From Euborellia annulipes (lineage: Eukaryota > Arthropoda > Insecta > Dermaptera > Anisolabididae): a stretch of 64,000 nt of DNA. The notes under the pieces were generated by a model. It searched no databases, was not told the DNA's origin, and worked only from the letters and a program-made list of their open reading frames with translations. The DNA lies in NCBI GenBank assembly GCA_023213315.1, contig JAKCPI010005067.1, positions 62,001 through 126,000 of the forward strand. The letters are read 5' to 3'. Below are positions 12,446-23,857 of the stretch, piece by piece (position 1 is the stretch's first letter; the number at the start of each line of letters is the position of its first letter). The translations under genes were made by a program, and so were the position numbers.

Positions 12446-12545
12446 ATAGGGCCGGAACTGTGGGGGGGAGGGGGGGTTCCCCCCCCCCCCCCCCCCCCCG
12501 GGGGGGGGGGGGGGGGGGGGGGTTTTCTTTTTTTTTTTTTTTTTT
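12446..12545. repeat. Homopolymer block (C, G, T runs) breaking the inverted repeat
   Basis: Runs of C, G and T follow each other exactly where the left arm loses its match to the right arm. The match resumes at about 12546 (AAAATGGACCTCTTGTTA, mirrored near 12959-12976). This suggests an insertion or a consensus error inside the arm. Confidence 0.6.
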
Positions 12546-12852
12546 AAAAATGGACCTCTTGTTACTTTTAAAAAATAAAGTATATTAAGAAAGATATCAG
12601 ATTCAAAAAATTCATTTTTTTTTCAATTTTTAATATATAATAAAGTCTCTAGCAAATTTTTTAAAATTTTATTTTTTTTAAAAATGGGGTTTTTTTTAAA
12701 ATTTTTAAGTTTTTTTCTTGAATTGTTTTTGTTTTTTTTTTTTTTAAATATTAAATTATTTTTATTTTTTTAAAAAAATTTTTGCCCCCCCCCCTTTTTT
12801 TTTTTTTTTCCGGGCCCCTCCTCCCCAAAAAAAATTTAAAAGCCCGTGACCC

Positions 12853-12890
12853 TATCCTCAGAGAGGATACATGTATCCTCTCTGTGGATA
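12853..12890. repeat. 38-bp palindrome
   Basis: Near-perfect self-complementary sequence centred on GATACATGTATC, inside the central part of the CACTA-like element. Confidence 0.8.
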
Positions 12891-13489
12891 GAGTCTCGGG
12901 CCCTAACAAAATATAAAAAAAAAAATTTTTTAGATATATTTTCTTTTTACTTCTAATTGAACAAGAGGTCCATTTTTTTTCGTCCAGTGAGTGTACTTGT
13001 GTTTTTTCTTTGCTGACGTTTTTGTTAATAATTTCATTAATAATTAGCAGATTTTTATGAATGAATGAATTTTAGAAAGCAAAAGAACTATAGAATATCA
13101 TAAATATATGTTTTTTGCATTCAGGGATATCTAAAATTGTATTAGGGGTGACCAAAGCAAAAAAATCTTGAAAATTTCGCTTTTTCTAAACTTTAAGCCG
13201 TTTGCGGCTCGTCTAAATGACCTCCGATTGGGATGAAACTTAAAATTTATATGTATTCTAACTATCTGCATAATTTGACGGGGTGTCGCGTTAAAAATAA
13301 TTGGAACATTCTAAATAAAAGCCGTTTTAGAGCCCATTTTCGACTAAAATCTATTTTGCTCTATATCTCTAAAACTGTGCCTGATGGAAAAATTCTAACT
13401 ACATATCTGAATTCAGAATGAAAAATACTTCTAGAATTTCATATCTTCATTCTTGTGAAAGAAAAAAAGTTCATTTTTGTCGACTAGTG

Positions 13490-15213
13490 TAATCATTTAA
13501 AAATTCTCACTTTCGGAATTCCAGTGGGGAGAAAAAAAATAATAAAATAAAATTATTGTGTGGTTTTATAAAACCACGATGCAAGTGAAACTTTTTTTTC
13601 GGATCGTAAGCGTTTAACTGAAAATTTTCAGAAAATTATTCAATTAAGGCTATTAATGCCCAATTGCACCGTTTGACATTTATGCCTCTCTTTACTAAGT
13701 GTGCTTAAACTAAAGTGTCTCTTAAATAAATTGTTTGTTTGAACCGCAAGATTTTAATCATGGAATAGTAAAGAAGAATTTTATAAATGTGCAACATGGC
13801 AACGTTGTAAATTTTAGTGATATTCTGGTGATTTTTGATAAAATTGACAGATGTTTTGTTTATTATTTGAATATTCTTAAATAAAATTAACTACATATTG
13901 TTTATAAATATTAATTAATTTCAGAAAAATAAGAAAATAGAAAACAAAATATTGATTTTCATGATTATAATTTTTTTATTTAAATAAATAAAGAAAGAAT
14001 TGAACATCAAATTATACCTCTTTAGAAAATTATCTATTAAATTATATTTAAATATAAAAATATAATAGAAAAATTGCAATGTTAATAATAATTAGTTCAT
14101 TGGTGAGTCCTGTTGTTAGTGTAAAAATTTTTTTAAAATAAATTAAACCTGTAGAGCCTACAAAATATCGTTTTGTCCTATATTAAACTATGTGACAAAT
14201 AAGAAGTTTTATTTTATATTCTCTTACGAGAGACATGCAAGTTCAACTGCATATCTAGGCTTTGGCCAAATATAAAATATATATAATATATATATACGGG
14301 GTACCTATATATTTTATAATACATATTTTATTATTTCCGAAAAATTCCAAAATCCTTTATTTTCATAATATTTAGATCATCTTCGAAAATAGAGTTCATA
14401 TTGTTCATGTTTTTTATAAAAAAAAATCTAGATCGAATAAAAAAATGTATTATTATTAGATAATTAATATTATATTATCAATATAATCTGGAATAGATGT
14501 CATTTATTTAACAGAAAATTGTTTTTAGGTTAAGCATACGCTAAGCCCCGAAATCGAGAACTTAGATTTAAGTTAAAATTTAGACATTTAAGCTTGACTT
14601 TGCAAGCGATACAACGAAATTTGGAAAGTTAAGTATTATTTAGGGTTAAATAATGCTTAACTCGTACGGTGCAATTGGGCATAAAATCGCGTTTTTAATC
14701 TTAACTTAATAATTGGAAAATAGGAATGATAATGGGAAATCAATAGACGAATGTTAAAACTGAGAACAATATTTATTTAGTAATTGAAGATTTGAATCAT
14801 TTTTAATAATTATAACAATTATATTTTATCAATTTAAAAATTAAATCTCACAATTATTTTTTTATAATTCGTCATATATATTAAATTTCACATTTCACTT
14901 TTAAAAAAGAGACGTGTTCTCTCTTCTTTTATAATTGATATTTTTATTCTAACAGTTTTAGGATAGAATTAGATTTCTGGAATTGCGAACCCTATATTTC
15001 TCAAAATGCGGAAAATTATTACGTTAAATTCTAAAATCGAATAGATTAAAAAAGGATAATTATTAATTAAAATATATTGGCAGAATCTTTTTTCCCTGAA
15101 AATAGCTCACGGAGAGAAGATCGAACTCAAAGATAATCTCTGATTACAATCTAATGTTCCTACATGACATATTGTAAAATAAAAGCACTAAGTAAATTAT
15201 AGATGACTATAGG
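13490..15213. other. AT-rich unique DNA
   Basis: TGCCCAATTGCACC near 13660 is mirrored by GGTGCAATTGGGC near 14669, a short inverted pair about 1 kb apart that could mark ends of an old element. Nothing else is recognised. Confidence 0.4.
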
Positions 15214-15496
15214 TAGTGTTACCAGACGTCCAGATTTCGTCCGCACAGTCCGGAATTGCAACAACCTGTCCGGTTTGGAGTCCGGATCTGAGAAATGTCC
15301 AGATTTTACTTATATGAACCGAAAACGTAGCTAAATTGGGGAATTTAACTCTGCGGCGCATATAGTGTATTATAAAGGCTTAATTATAATAAATTTGTAA
15401 TTTAATAACCTCATAATACTTATTTTTAATTTAAAAGTTTATAAATAAGGTAATATTTTTCACGTCTCACCATAGCTAAAAACGCAGATTTCAGTG

Positions 15497-16045
15497 CAGT
15501 GGCGAATCCAGAGGTGTTTCTCGGGGGGGGGGGGGGTAATCTGGAGTGTCTGGTCGCACAGCACACATTTTTTTCTTAATTTCGCTAATTTAAAGCACTT
15601 GTTTGCAGTAGCGTAACGTTTTTTAGCTGGGCCCCCCCGCAAATCTTTATTTCGGGCCCCATTATTAACCCTTACAAAAAATATTTTTAAAATACAGAAT
15701 ATCCCTGAACCCTGGCCCCACCCTTCAACGACAAATTTTCATTAATTTTTTTTTTTCTTCTAAATTTTTCCGTTTTTACCGGAGCCCTGAGGTGATACAG
15801 TTTCTTAGCCCGACCCGGCCCGTGGGCCCCCCAAGGTCCGGGGCCCCCCCGCATTGCGGGGTCTGGGGGGCGTACGTTACGCCACTGCTTGTTTGCCAGA
15901 ATATAATTACAAATCAAATTTTTAATATTAATTTTTAAAATTTTACATTAAAAATACATTTTTTTTTCGAAAAAAAAGTATTTTTTTTTTAAATCTCAGG
16001 GGGTGTAATTACCCCCTTTACCCTCCCCTCTTGTATCCGCCCTTG
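15497..16045. mobile_element. Family B hAT MITE nested in family A
   Basis: The ends are CAGTGGCGAATCC and GTATCCGCCCTTG. The exact 8-bp duplication TTTCAGTG lies at 15489-15496 and 16046-16053. The interior near 15535-15565 carries TCTGGTCGCACAGCACACA, part of the module shared with family C. It is itself interrupted at 15606-15887. Confidence 0.9.
15606..15887. mobile_element. Innermost hAT MITE, CAGTRGCGTAACGT ends
   Basis: The ends are CAGTAGCGTAACG and CGTTACGCCACTG. An exact 8-bp duplication CTTGTTTG lies at 15598-15605 and 15888-15895. The interior is C/G-rich at both ends. The 60-76 aa frames in this nest are by-products of the repeats. Confidence 0.9.
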
Positions 16046-16133
16046 TTTCAGTGCCTAATTTTTAAAAAAATTTTCCATACTCCCCAGACCGCCCGGAAGT
16101 CGGCTGTCCGGATCTCACTCAATAAATTATGGT

Positions 16134-17097
16134 AGCTATAGGCAGCTAGATTTTAGATGTTTTTTTTTTTCATGCATAAGAATATCTTAACCAATAGTGT
16201 CAGGGCCAATTATATTTTAATTAATTATTATCTTTTTTTCTCCATACATTTGAGACGAGGATAACAAAAGACTTTTAATCCATCTTAAAAAAAAAAAAGA
16301 TCGTAAGAGCACTAATATATAAAATTTAACAAAAAAAGAAGCTTGATTAATTTACTATAATTTCAATTTAACTAAATTCTTTAGAAATCCATTAGGTATA
16401 TTATCCATACGCTAATTTTAGTATAATTACGTTGTTATTATTATTACCACAAAAAATTACTAAAAATGCAATTTAAACTATCATTACATAAGATTATTAT
16501 TTTCTCTCTCTCTCTCTCTCTCTTCTTAAGAGTTTAGAGCGTTAATTATAAATTTGTAACTAGTTATTTGTTGCTTTTCTAATTCTAGTCTCGTCTCTAA
16601 AACAATATGCGATTACCAACCTGAGCAAATTACATTTTTGGCTAATCAATAACATTTATTTTAATAAGACCCCTTGTTATTTTTCACTTAGTAATTTTAT
16701 TTAATTAATGGTGTATTTATCCAAAATCTATCTTCACTTTTGAAAGTATTTTAACGTAACAAAAAAAAAAAAATTATATAAATAAAAAAGGTTATTAATT
16801 AATCCTCTTAATACGAAGAAGAAATGTTATTAATTTTATTCAACGTTACATTCTCTCTTTCTCTTACGAGACCTTTAATTTTTTTAAATATTTTTTTTCT
16901 TAATGATTATCAAAGGCTCGCTCTTCTATTTATTTATATTCATATTCGTAAATAAAATTTACTTTCTTTTTTTTTTTAATTAATTCATCTAACAGAACTT
17001 TAGACTAGTTAAATAAATTTAGATTAGAAAATTGATAATTTTATTCATTTATTATCACTTTTTAAAAGAGAAGAATATTAATAATAAAGGGTCGTAC
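16134..17097. other. AT-rich DNA with CT microsatellite
   Basis: A (CT)n tract lies at about 16502-16522. Nothing else recognised. Confidence 0.5.
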
Positions 17098-17560
17098 TAA
17101 GCCGAGCGCACAACTTTGCCCACCCACTATTCAAGAAAAAAATATTTGTCCCCCCCCCCCTAGAGCCCCCTGATGGTCCGATGTTATACATATTATATAT
17201 CATTTTACTCGGGAGGAAGTCTAGTTTCTGAAAATATAAAAAAATTATAGGTTATGTAAGAAACAAAAATTTGTCCCTCCCCCTAGAGCCCCCCTAATGG
17301 TCCGATGTTTACCAAAAGCTTTTCAGTTCTTGGCCTTTACCCCCAGTTTATGGGTGCGAAATTTCAAAACAATTGAATGAATAGTTTTTGAGATTTCGTT
17401 GACGAAAAAATTACCACAGACATACACACACACACACAGACATCATTCCAAAAACTTCTTAAATGGATTCAGGGGACCTCAAAACGCATTTTGGCAGCTT
17501 CAGAAAAATTTCGATTTTTTACGATTACATTAACTTTACCTGTCCAACCTACCGTTGATG
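17098..17560 (+). repeat. Repeat distantly related to family C
   Basis: Contains an internal duplication (CCCCTAGAGCCCCCT...ATGGTCCGATGTT near 17155-17185 and 17280-17310), then an ACACAC tract and GGATTCAGGGGACCTCAAAACG, a phrase found on the minus strand of family C copies. The boundaries are not clear. Confidence 0.55.
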
Positions 17561-17884
17561 GGCAAAGTTAATATCTAATTGAAAATTAAAATGATTACCA
17601 GAGGACATTTACATATAAGACTAAGAAAAATTAAGGTTAATTGGTTTTCATCCTTAAGACAAAGAAAATTATGTATTAACAATTCTTGTTTAGGATTTAT
17701 TATTTATATTTTCATTTGGAAAAAGATTTGTAGATATTATTGCTTAATCGAAATTTTTCTAATAGTTCAGTAATCGGCATTTAATCGTACTGGGAAATGA
17801 ATTTTAATAGTTTACAATCGAAAATATTTCAGATGATGTGAGATTTATTAAAAATAAAAAAAGAAGTTAAAATTAAAAAAATTT
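17561..17884. other. AT-rich unique DNA
   Basis: Nothing recognised. The frame at 17579-17773 is A/T-codon noise. Confidence 0.45.
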
Positions 17885-18100
17885 GAAAATTATTTTACAA
17901 CGTTTCGATCTGCTTATTCTGCAGTCGTTTTCAAGTACTGTGCACTTGCTCCGACTCAGTGAACTAACATCTAAGGGGCAGTTACGTGCAATTTATAGAC
18001 AACGGCGTCTGCGCCACCTACATTACTTATGAAGTTAGATACAAATCTTCGCGCCATCTACACTCATTTCCATAAAGTTATGCACATTCATCAAAGCAAG
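17885..18100 (-). repeat. Family L repeat with CGAAACGTTG motif
   Basis: Reading the minus strand, TTGAAAACGACTGCAGA then CAGATCGAAACGTTG form a short stem followed by CGAAAC, as in other copies of this motif type. The copy at 26265-26440 is the same family in the opposite orientation, sharing CAAGTACTGTGC and TCCGACT. Confidence 0.65.
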
Positions 18101-18770
18101 TGCTTACATAAAAAGCCCATAAAACCCCCATTCATTTTCGGCTTTTGTGATTCATTGCTCAAGACCTATTCCAGAAATATGATTAATTAATAATCCTAGG
18201 AAAGGGTGGCTCTGAAGTTTCGAAAAAGCTATTAGAAAAATTTTATTTGAATATTATGAAAACAAAGTTTTCCATTATAATATTAATTTTTATTCATCTG
18301 AGTTTTATTTGATATTTGCGTACAATACATAAAATTTGAAAACTATTTTATTTCTCATAAATTACAAATTCTATTATTTTTTAAATATTAATAGATTTGT
18401 GTTTAATACTTTTTTTTTTAATGACCTCTTCATCAAATGCTCACTATAACTTGTCAATATTTTTATGAATATACCAATACGTTTTGAATTTGTCTGTCTT
18501 AAAAATTTAACATCTGGATAGAGAAATTATTATTTATTCTAATCTATAAAATCAAAATATTTTTTAATGCCTTTTTTTCGACACCACTCGGTCAATATTT
18601 ATTATTTGTATTTTATCGCTCAGAACGGGAAAACAATCATTTTCTCTTAAATGAAGAGGAACTAATGTATATAAATATTTCTTAACCATTTAATAATAAT
18701 TAAATTTTCATTAGATGATAGAATTTATGTTTGGAAATTTTGCAATTGCAAAATTTTAAAGTTTCAATTT
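18101..18770. other. AT-rich unique DNA
   Basis: Nothing recognised. Confidence 0.5.
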
Positions 18771-18774
18771 TCCC

Positions 18775-18906
18775 TCTCTGAATTAAATTTTGAATTTCTC
18801 TCTCCCGCTCAACTTCCTGTAGGAACTCTAGCCAATCAGCGCCCTGAAATGCAAATACACACAGGAACAGGAAGTAAGCCGCTAGCGCTTTATATTAAAG
18901 TATGAT
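18775..18906 (+). promoter_or_regulatory. Promoter-like repeat K, copy 1
   Basis: CCAATCAGCGC at 18832-18842, octamer ATGCAAAT at 18849-18856, and TATA-like TTTATATTAAAG ending at 18900, then AGTATGAT. The order CCAAT - (octamer) - TATA is like histone or snRNA promoters. The same arrangement at 24370-24553 shows it is a repeated unit, perhaps a transposon end rather than a cellular promoter. Confidence 0.4.
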
Positions 18907-19349
18907 TTTCTTCAAGGTCACGATATTTTTTTATCAGAAGCTATTTTTTCCCCATTATTTTTATAAATACAATTTAATTAATTTTTTTTTTATAAATCTC
19001 ATGATTTTATTCCTTTTTTTGTGAATTAAATCCTCCCCTGCCCAATTTCAATTAATCTTGCGATGATATCGGCCCGATTTTCTTCCCCTAAGGATTAAAA
19101 AATAACGGTTGCCCCCACCCCATGACTGAACCCTGCTGACATCTCTCACGAAGGCCCAAAATCCAAAAGGGCAGAGAACAAGAGAGCTTTTTAATTGAGC
19201 TGGTTCGTTAACTACGCATTGAATGCTCCACCAAACACCTGGCTTACTAAAAAAAAAAAAATATATAAATATATATAAAATAATAAAAATAAAAACCTAC
19301 TGGTAACGATTATTTATAAATTTATATTAAATCAAATTTGAGTAGCTTA
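18907..19349. other. AT-rich DNA with a complex unique patch at 19091-19255
   Basis: The patch is balanced in composition and not repeated in this window. It could be a conserved non-coding element. No frame or motif is decisive. Confidence 0.35.
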
Positions 19350-19420
19350 CTTGAATTTAATTCTCTGATTAAATCATAATGTTTCAACTAGAGCCAACGG
19401 TTACCAGTTTAAAATTAAAT
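19350..19420 (+). repeat. Fragment of the 3097-3362 foldback family
   Basis: Carries TTGAATTTAATTCTC and GTTTCAACTAGAGCCAACGG in the same order as 3293-3362, without the palindrome. Confidence 0.8.
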
Positions 19421-19744
19421 CTTTTCATCAAATTTGACAAAAACTGTAATTCTAATTCACACTGTCCAAAATATTGACGATCATCTTATTTAGTTTTTAC
19501 GGTTAAAAAAATTATAATTGAAAAGTGTCAAAGGTTTCCAATTTATTTGAAGTGATGTGTGTAGATGTCTTTAAAAAATTAAATAAAAAAGAGCTAAAAG
19601 GGGGGGGAAAAAAATTTGGGAATTTAAAAACCAAAAAATAATGAAAAATTTCTGATTTTTTTTTCAATTACTCCAAAGTATGCAACCAAAATGACCAACT
19701 TATTTATTAATTTTGCGATTTTTATCTCTGAAGTGGAACACACA
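19421..19744. other. AT-rich unique DNA
   Basis: Nothing recognised. Confidence 0.45.
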
Positions 19745-19752
19745 CTCGCAAA

Positions 19753-20043
19753 CAAGAGAGGATCCAGAGAAGCTTCTCGGGGGGGGGGGGTAATTTGGTG
19801 TGACTGGTTGCACAGCACACAATTTCTTCTTTATTTCGGTAATTTAAAGGTGCATTCTGTACTTGTTTACCAGAATATATAACTTATACAAATCAAATTT
19901 TTAAGTATTTATTGTTTTTTAAATTTTATATTAAAAATTAAATTTAATTGCCAAAAAAAATTTTTCCCCAAATTTCGGGGGTATGATAATTACCCCCTAT
20001 ACCCTTTCCCTTTACCCCCCCCCCCCCTTTGTATCCGCCCTTG
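19753..20043. mobile_element. Family B hAT MITE, copy 2
   Basis: The ends are CAAGAGAGGATCC and GTATCCGCCCTTG. Flanks CTCGCAAA and CTCACAAT are a diverged 8-bp duplication (6/8). The interior has a G run, then the shared module TGTGACTGGTTGCACAGCA, and a C run near the right end. Confidence 0.8.
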
Positions 20044-20092
20044 CTCACAATTGTTTAATTCCTAAAGGATTTAATAAATAGTTACGCTTGCT

Positions 20093-20770
20093 GGTCACTT
20101 TGACTATCTTCCAGCAATCAAACAAGAATGCGACACGTTAGGGATTGCCTATCTTCAGGCGAATTTGAATTTTTTATATTTTTTTACAATTTTATTGTTG
20201 ATTAAATAAAAACAAAAAATTACCTTCTAATTTTTTAACCTTGCTTTTAATAAAGACATACAGTATATTTCGAAGGAATGCAGTTTATCATGAATTTTAA
20301 TTCTACTACTTTTTTCTCAAGTCGATAATTTCTTTGTTAGAAAATTTTCCCAATCCCCCTCTCTCCCCGCCCACATTTATCTCCTGAAAAAATCCATATT
20401 TAAAATAAGATCTCATAAACAAGCAATATTTCATTTGATATGTTTATGTAAAATTAGTTTATTTTAAGATTGACTTAAACAATATTAATGATTGTATAGA
20501 TACAACATAATATTTCATTCATTTCCAACGATACATTATTTGATTTTTTTTTTTTGACATGAGTAATTTTTCTTTTGTTAAAAAAATTCATTGAATATTT
20601 CTAAAATTGTGGAAAATCTATCCTATTAAGCCCCCATTCGAAAATATATTCTGGAAAGGTGATTTATTTAATAAATTAACGCGAATAGCTTTTAAAAAAA
20701 ATATTTAATTTTATTAAAAACATTCATTGGTCGCTTTTTGTTTGCTGGAAGGTAGGCAACCCAAAAGACC
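20093..20770. mobile_element. Candidate MITE with imperfect ~45-bp inverted repeats
   Basis: The left end has TATCTTCCAGCAATCAAACA and the right end its imperfect complement TTTGTTTGCTGGAAGGTAGG. Boundaries GGTCACTTT and AAAAGACC are estimated. There is no clear target duplication and no frame inside. Confidence 0.45.
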
Positions 20771-21876
20771 AGAAATTCAAAATGGCAGACTTACCAAATA
20801 AAATAAAATCGTTTTTTCTCCTTCCTTTCTAGCATACTTTAAAAAATTTTATTTCTTAAAGTAAATACGAATTTTCAACTTGTTTTAAAGTTTTTATTTT
20901 AAATAAAAAAAAAAAAAAATCTATTCGGCTAATGGAAGTGAGTGATGTGATGCTTGTATATTTTATTGCGAAAATTTTATAAGTTTTGACTTAAAAATAA
21001 TGTCTTTTAGGAAATAGTGACTTGGTCTTTCAAGTTTACGGGCACAATTTCACTAATGTGTATACTCCACTTGCACCCCGATGACATTTTCTAACTTTAC
21101 GCCTTCTTTGTCTTGATAAAACTTCCTCCCTCCCCTTCTTCATGTTCTTTCTTCTCCCCTTCTTGTTCTCCTCATTTCTCTTCCTTTTCTTCTTCTACTT
21201 CTACCCACACCTAGTGGTAGAAGAGGTTGTTATTTCGTCACATCTATAAATATAAATTTTCCAACCTAAACAAAAGACGCCCCCACGTAGAGATACCTCA
21301 GTGGTAATATAAACATAAATAATGCTCCATTTCTATCAAAGTGAGTTAGACTTGTGCTGGGGAAGGGAGCATAAGTCATCTTGTAATGGAAACAAATCGC
21401 TCCCTGAGGACTTCCGCAACAAATACAAAGTGATTACGAGCTTAAGCCCTGGCTAGCCAATCGCTTAAGAGATTATTTCCTTCATAGAGCGGTTTGACAC
21501 ATTTAGGTAATAATCGAGAATTGCATAAAGTAAGAGCTTCCTGTATTTTCATTTAATAGATAATATTAAATATTCTATCCCATGAAGAGGTCTATAAAAA
21601 TTTAATTTCTACTTACAGTCCATGCGGATAATAATAATTTAGTTCCGGATAATTTGTATGATACCCCAAAAGGGGGGGGAGATCGGCTTCTCTCTCATTT
21701 CCCCTTGGGACCTGTGTAGAGACATTCAGACATATTTTTTTTATCCACTACAAATATAAAATATTTTATGTTTAATGTGCTTATCAAAATAAATAAATTT
21801 TTCTGTTGTTATTGTAAAATTTTGTTTTAAAAATCTCCTCACATTAAATTTTTAATACTCTACCAACCCTTTTTTT
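20771..21876. other. AT-rich DNA with unique patch 21180-21440
   Basis: The patch is of mixed composition (CTGGGGAAGGGAGCATAAG). The rest is AT-rich. No gene seen. Confidence 0.4.
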
Positions 21877-21925
21877 GACTTTCAACTTAATAATTTATTT
21901 TAAAAAATTTGTCGTTATGTACCAT
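21877..21925 (+). repeat. 49-bp direct repeat, left (uninterrupted) copy
   Basis: Begins GACTTTCAACTTAATAATTT and ends ATGTACCAT. The right copy at 23349-23393 is identical and is interrupted at its TA by the MITE at 23394-23597, after which ACCAT resumes. Confidence 0.9.
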
Positions 21926-22214
21926 GGGGAACATAAACATTTGCACCCTAACAGGTTTGAAAGACGCCTACTGTTAGGCAGCCCAATTGACTCACCACTA
22001 CATATGCAGTGTCTGTGTGAATTTACCTGAGATAGGGTTCTGAGGGTCTTTTAGGATAGACCATAAACCATCCCTTTGGACAATCAATAAATTTTAAATA
22101 AAGAATTTGCGAATTCCTCTTCTAGACACCGAAAAAAAACTTAAATTCAATTTTTAGCTTTAATGTTTGCTTTGTTTAATTCGTACAGGGGTTGGAGAAA
22201 ATAAAAAAAAAAAC
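21926..22214. other. Unique DNA with trace of the TTAGGCAGCCCAA MITE
   Basis: CTGTTAGGCAGCCCAA near 21970 resembles the end of the MITE at 23627-23855. Nothing else recognised. Confidence 0.4.
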
Positions 22215-22660
22215 TCAAAATGTGTGTTCTTTTTTCAGTATCTCGCTTATATCTCTTAAACTAAGCATATTTTGTGCACTCCTTCATAATAAATTAGAAA
22301 GAGTATAAAATTTGGTTGACAAAACGAATTTTCAGACCAAATATTAACCGAGATTCGGCTGATTAAAGTTTCTTTTTTCATTTCGAGATACTTTGGACTT
22401 TTTTCAGTTTGTCGCTTATATCTCCGGAAACTAAACATATTTTGTGAATTTTAAAACATAACAAAGTTGTAGAGCATTAAATTTGCTAAAATTGGGTTAA
22501 TAAATCGAATATTTAGACCCAATATTAACCGAGATACGGCCGATTAAAGTTAGACCAAATTTCTCGAAATGTAAAACAAATAGAACATTTGATCGGCTAT
22601 CTCGGTTAATATTGGGTCTAAATACGCGTTTTAATTTTAGCAAATTTAATGCTCTACAAC
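22215..22660. repeat. Repeat D: ~170-bp tandem dimer plus inverted arm
   Basis: Two units (about 22225-22385 and 22395-22555) share TCGCTTATATCTC, CATATTTTGTG and AATATTAACCGAGAT. The second is followed by an inverted copy of its last part at about 22580-22663 (ATCTCGGTTAATATT), which abuts a family C element. Confidence 0.75.
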
Positions 22661-23348
22661 TTTACTCTTACCTATGTATATATGTAATATATATGAGAGA
22701 GAGAAAGTATTGGATTCATGTCAAAAATTCGATGTCGAGATTTTGATGGATCTTCACGTTTTGAGGTCCCCTGAATCCAAAAAAGTGGTTTTCGCGACAT
22801 GGTCTGTCTGTGTGTGTGTGGGTGGGTGTGTGTGTGTGTGGGTGGGTGTGTGTGTGTTCAATTTTAAGCATGAAGGAATTGAGCTAGGAGGTTGAAATTT
22901 TATATTTAAGTTAAACACCCCCGGGACCGGAAAAATAAGCTTAATCAAAATCGGCCAAAAGAGTACTAGTACTTTACTGATGTACTTTTTCAGTTTTTTT
23001 TTCGATTTTCTCAAGAATTCGCTCTAACGATTTTGATTAAAAATTCAAAAATCAATTATTTTTTAGATGCTCTTTCAAATGTATATTCTCGTTTTGCCCT
23101 CAAAATTATTTGAAGACCACTTTACTCTTGCACTCCATAGAAAAGATAGGAGAAATGGTTGCCATGGTAACAAAATATAAATATTTTCCCATACTTATAA
23201 ATTTTACATCTGAATTCAAATATTCCCTACTGCCGGGAACTAAATACATGTCGACACAAAAAATCTGGTGTGACAAGCACAGTACACAACTTTCGATTAC
23301 CGAAGGTAAGAGAAAGTTGTGTGCTATGCGCCAGTCACACCAGATTTT
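22661..23348 (+). mobile_element. Family C element, near full length
   Basis: Order of parts: a terminal hairpin (here TTTACTCTTACC ... GAGAGAAAGTA), then ATTCGATGTCGAGATTTTG, GAGGTCCCCTGAATCC, a GTGTGGGTGGG minisatellite, CTAGTACTTTACTGATGTAC, TGGTTGCCATGGTAACAAAA, and a final hairpin AATCTGGTGTGAC ... GTCACACCAGATTT. There is no credible protein; the 73-114 aa frames run through the minisatellite or repeats. Confidence 0.85.
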
Positions 23349-23393
23349 GACTTTCAACTTAATAATTTATTTTAAAAAATTTGTCGTTATGTA

Positions 23394-23597
23394 CATTGGA
23401 CTGCCACAAGTGCCTCAAAGGAGAGCTTTGAGCTTGGGCAACCAAAATGCTTAGCTTTATGAAGAGTTATCTTAAAAGTAGCTTTTCCCCTTCAGTTGCA
23501 TTAAAAAAAGATGATTTATTTATTTTAAAAAACTTGTTTAGTTGACTAAGCTCAAAGCTCGATTCTCGAGCGGATCAGGCACTTGTGGCGCCCACTG
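23394..23597. mobile_element. Tc1/mariner-like MITE inside the direct repeat
   Basis: The ends are CATTGGACTGCCACAAGTGCC and its complement ending GCCCACTG, bounded by TA on both sides (23392-23393 and 23598-23599). The CAGTG-type end and TA duplication fit Tc1/mariner. The left direct repeat at 21877-21925 preserves the empty site ATGTACCAT. Confidence 0.85.
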
Positions 23598-23626
23598 TAC
23601 CATCTATTGCAATAGTATTGAGATTA

Positions 23627-23855
23627 AAGCCCGGTAGTTAGGCAGCCCAAATGGCACAACTCAACTTTTTTTTTCTCTGATTAAAACATTGAGATAATTT
23701 TTATATCGATATATCTTGAAATTTATTTATATTAAAAAGATAAGTTTTTATGGTTATTATTTTGTTAAAAAGGGTCGTTCGGCCTAGTGTCTGCTTTGAA
23801 AAAGGAATTCCTCACACGGACAAGCTGCCATTTGGGCTGCCTAACTACCGGGCTT
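23627..23855. mobile_element. TA-flanked MITE with 30-bp inverted repeats
   Basis: The inverted ends begin AAGCCCGGTAGTTAGGCAGC on both strands, with TA at 23625-23626 and 23856-23857. TA duplications suggest a Tc1/mariner-type transposase acting in trans. No frame inside. Confidence 0.85.
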
Positions 23856-23857
23856 TA

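Larger units (their letters stand above)
11950..13489. mobile_element. 1.54-kb CACTA-like element with ~500-bp inverted repeats
   Basis: The ends are CACTAGTCGAC and GTCGACTAGTG, flanked on each side by TAA. CACTA-type ends with a 3-bp duplication fit the CMC (CACTA/Mirage/Chapaev) superfamily. Inverted arms run from 11950 to about 12445 and from about 12985 to 13489. They are similar enough that the same 62-aa frame occurs in both (12008-12196 -, 13233-13421 +). The middle is low-complexity DNA, and no transposase is visible, so it is non-autonomous. Confidence 0.75.
15214..16133. mobile_element. Family A hAT-like MITE (outer element of a triple nest)
   Basis: Starts TAGTGTTACCAGACGTCC and ends CTCAATAAATTATGGTA. 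Flanks are ACTATAGG and GCTATAGG, a 7/8 match, in line with the 8-bp duplication of hAT elements. The truncated relative at 1-263 lacks the inserts, which confirms that 15489-16053 was added later. Confidence 0.65.

Noticed and set aside
12008..13421. Identical 62-aa frames at 12008-12196 (-) and 13233-13421 (+)
   Set aside because: They are the two arms of one inverted repeat; the frame has no domain and no start context.
13660..14682. Element bounded by TGCCCAATTGCACC and GGTGCAATTGGGC
   Set aside because: The inverted match is short and there is no target duplication or internal support.
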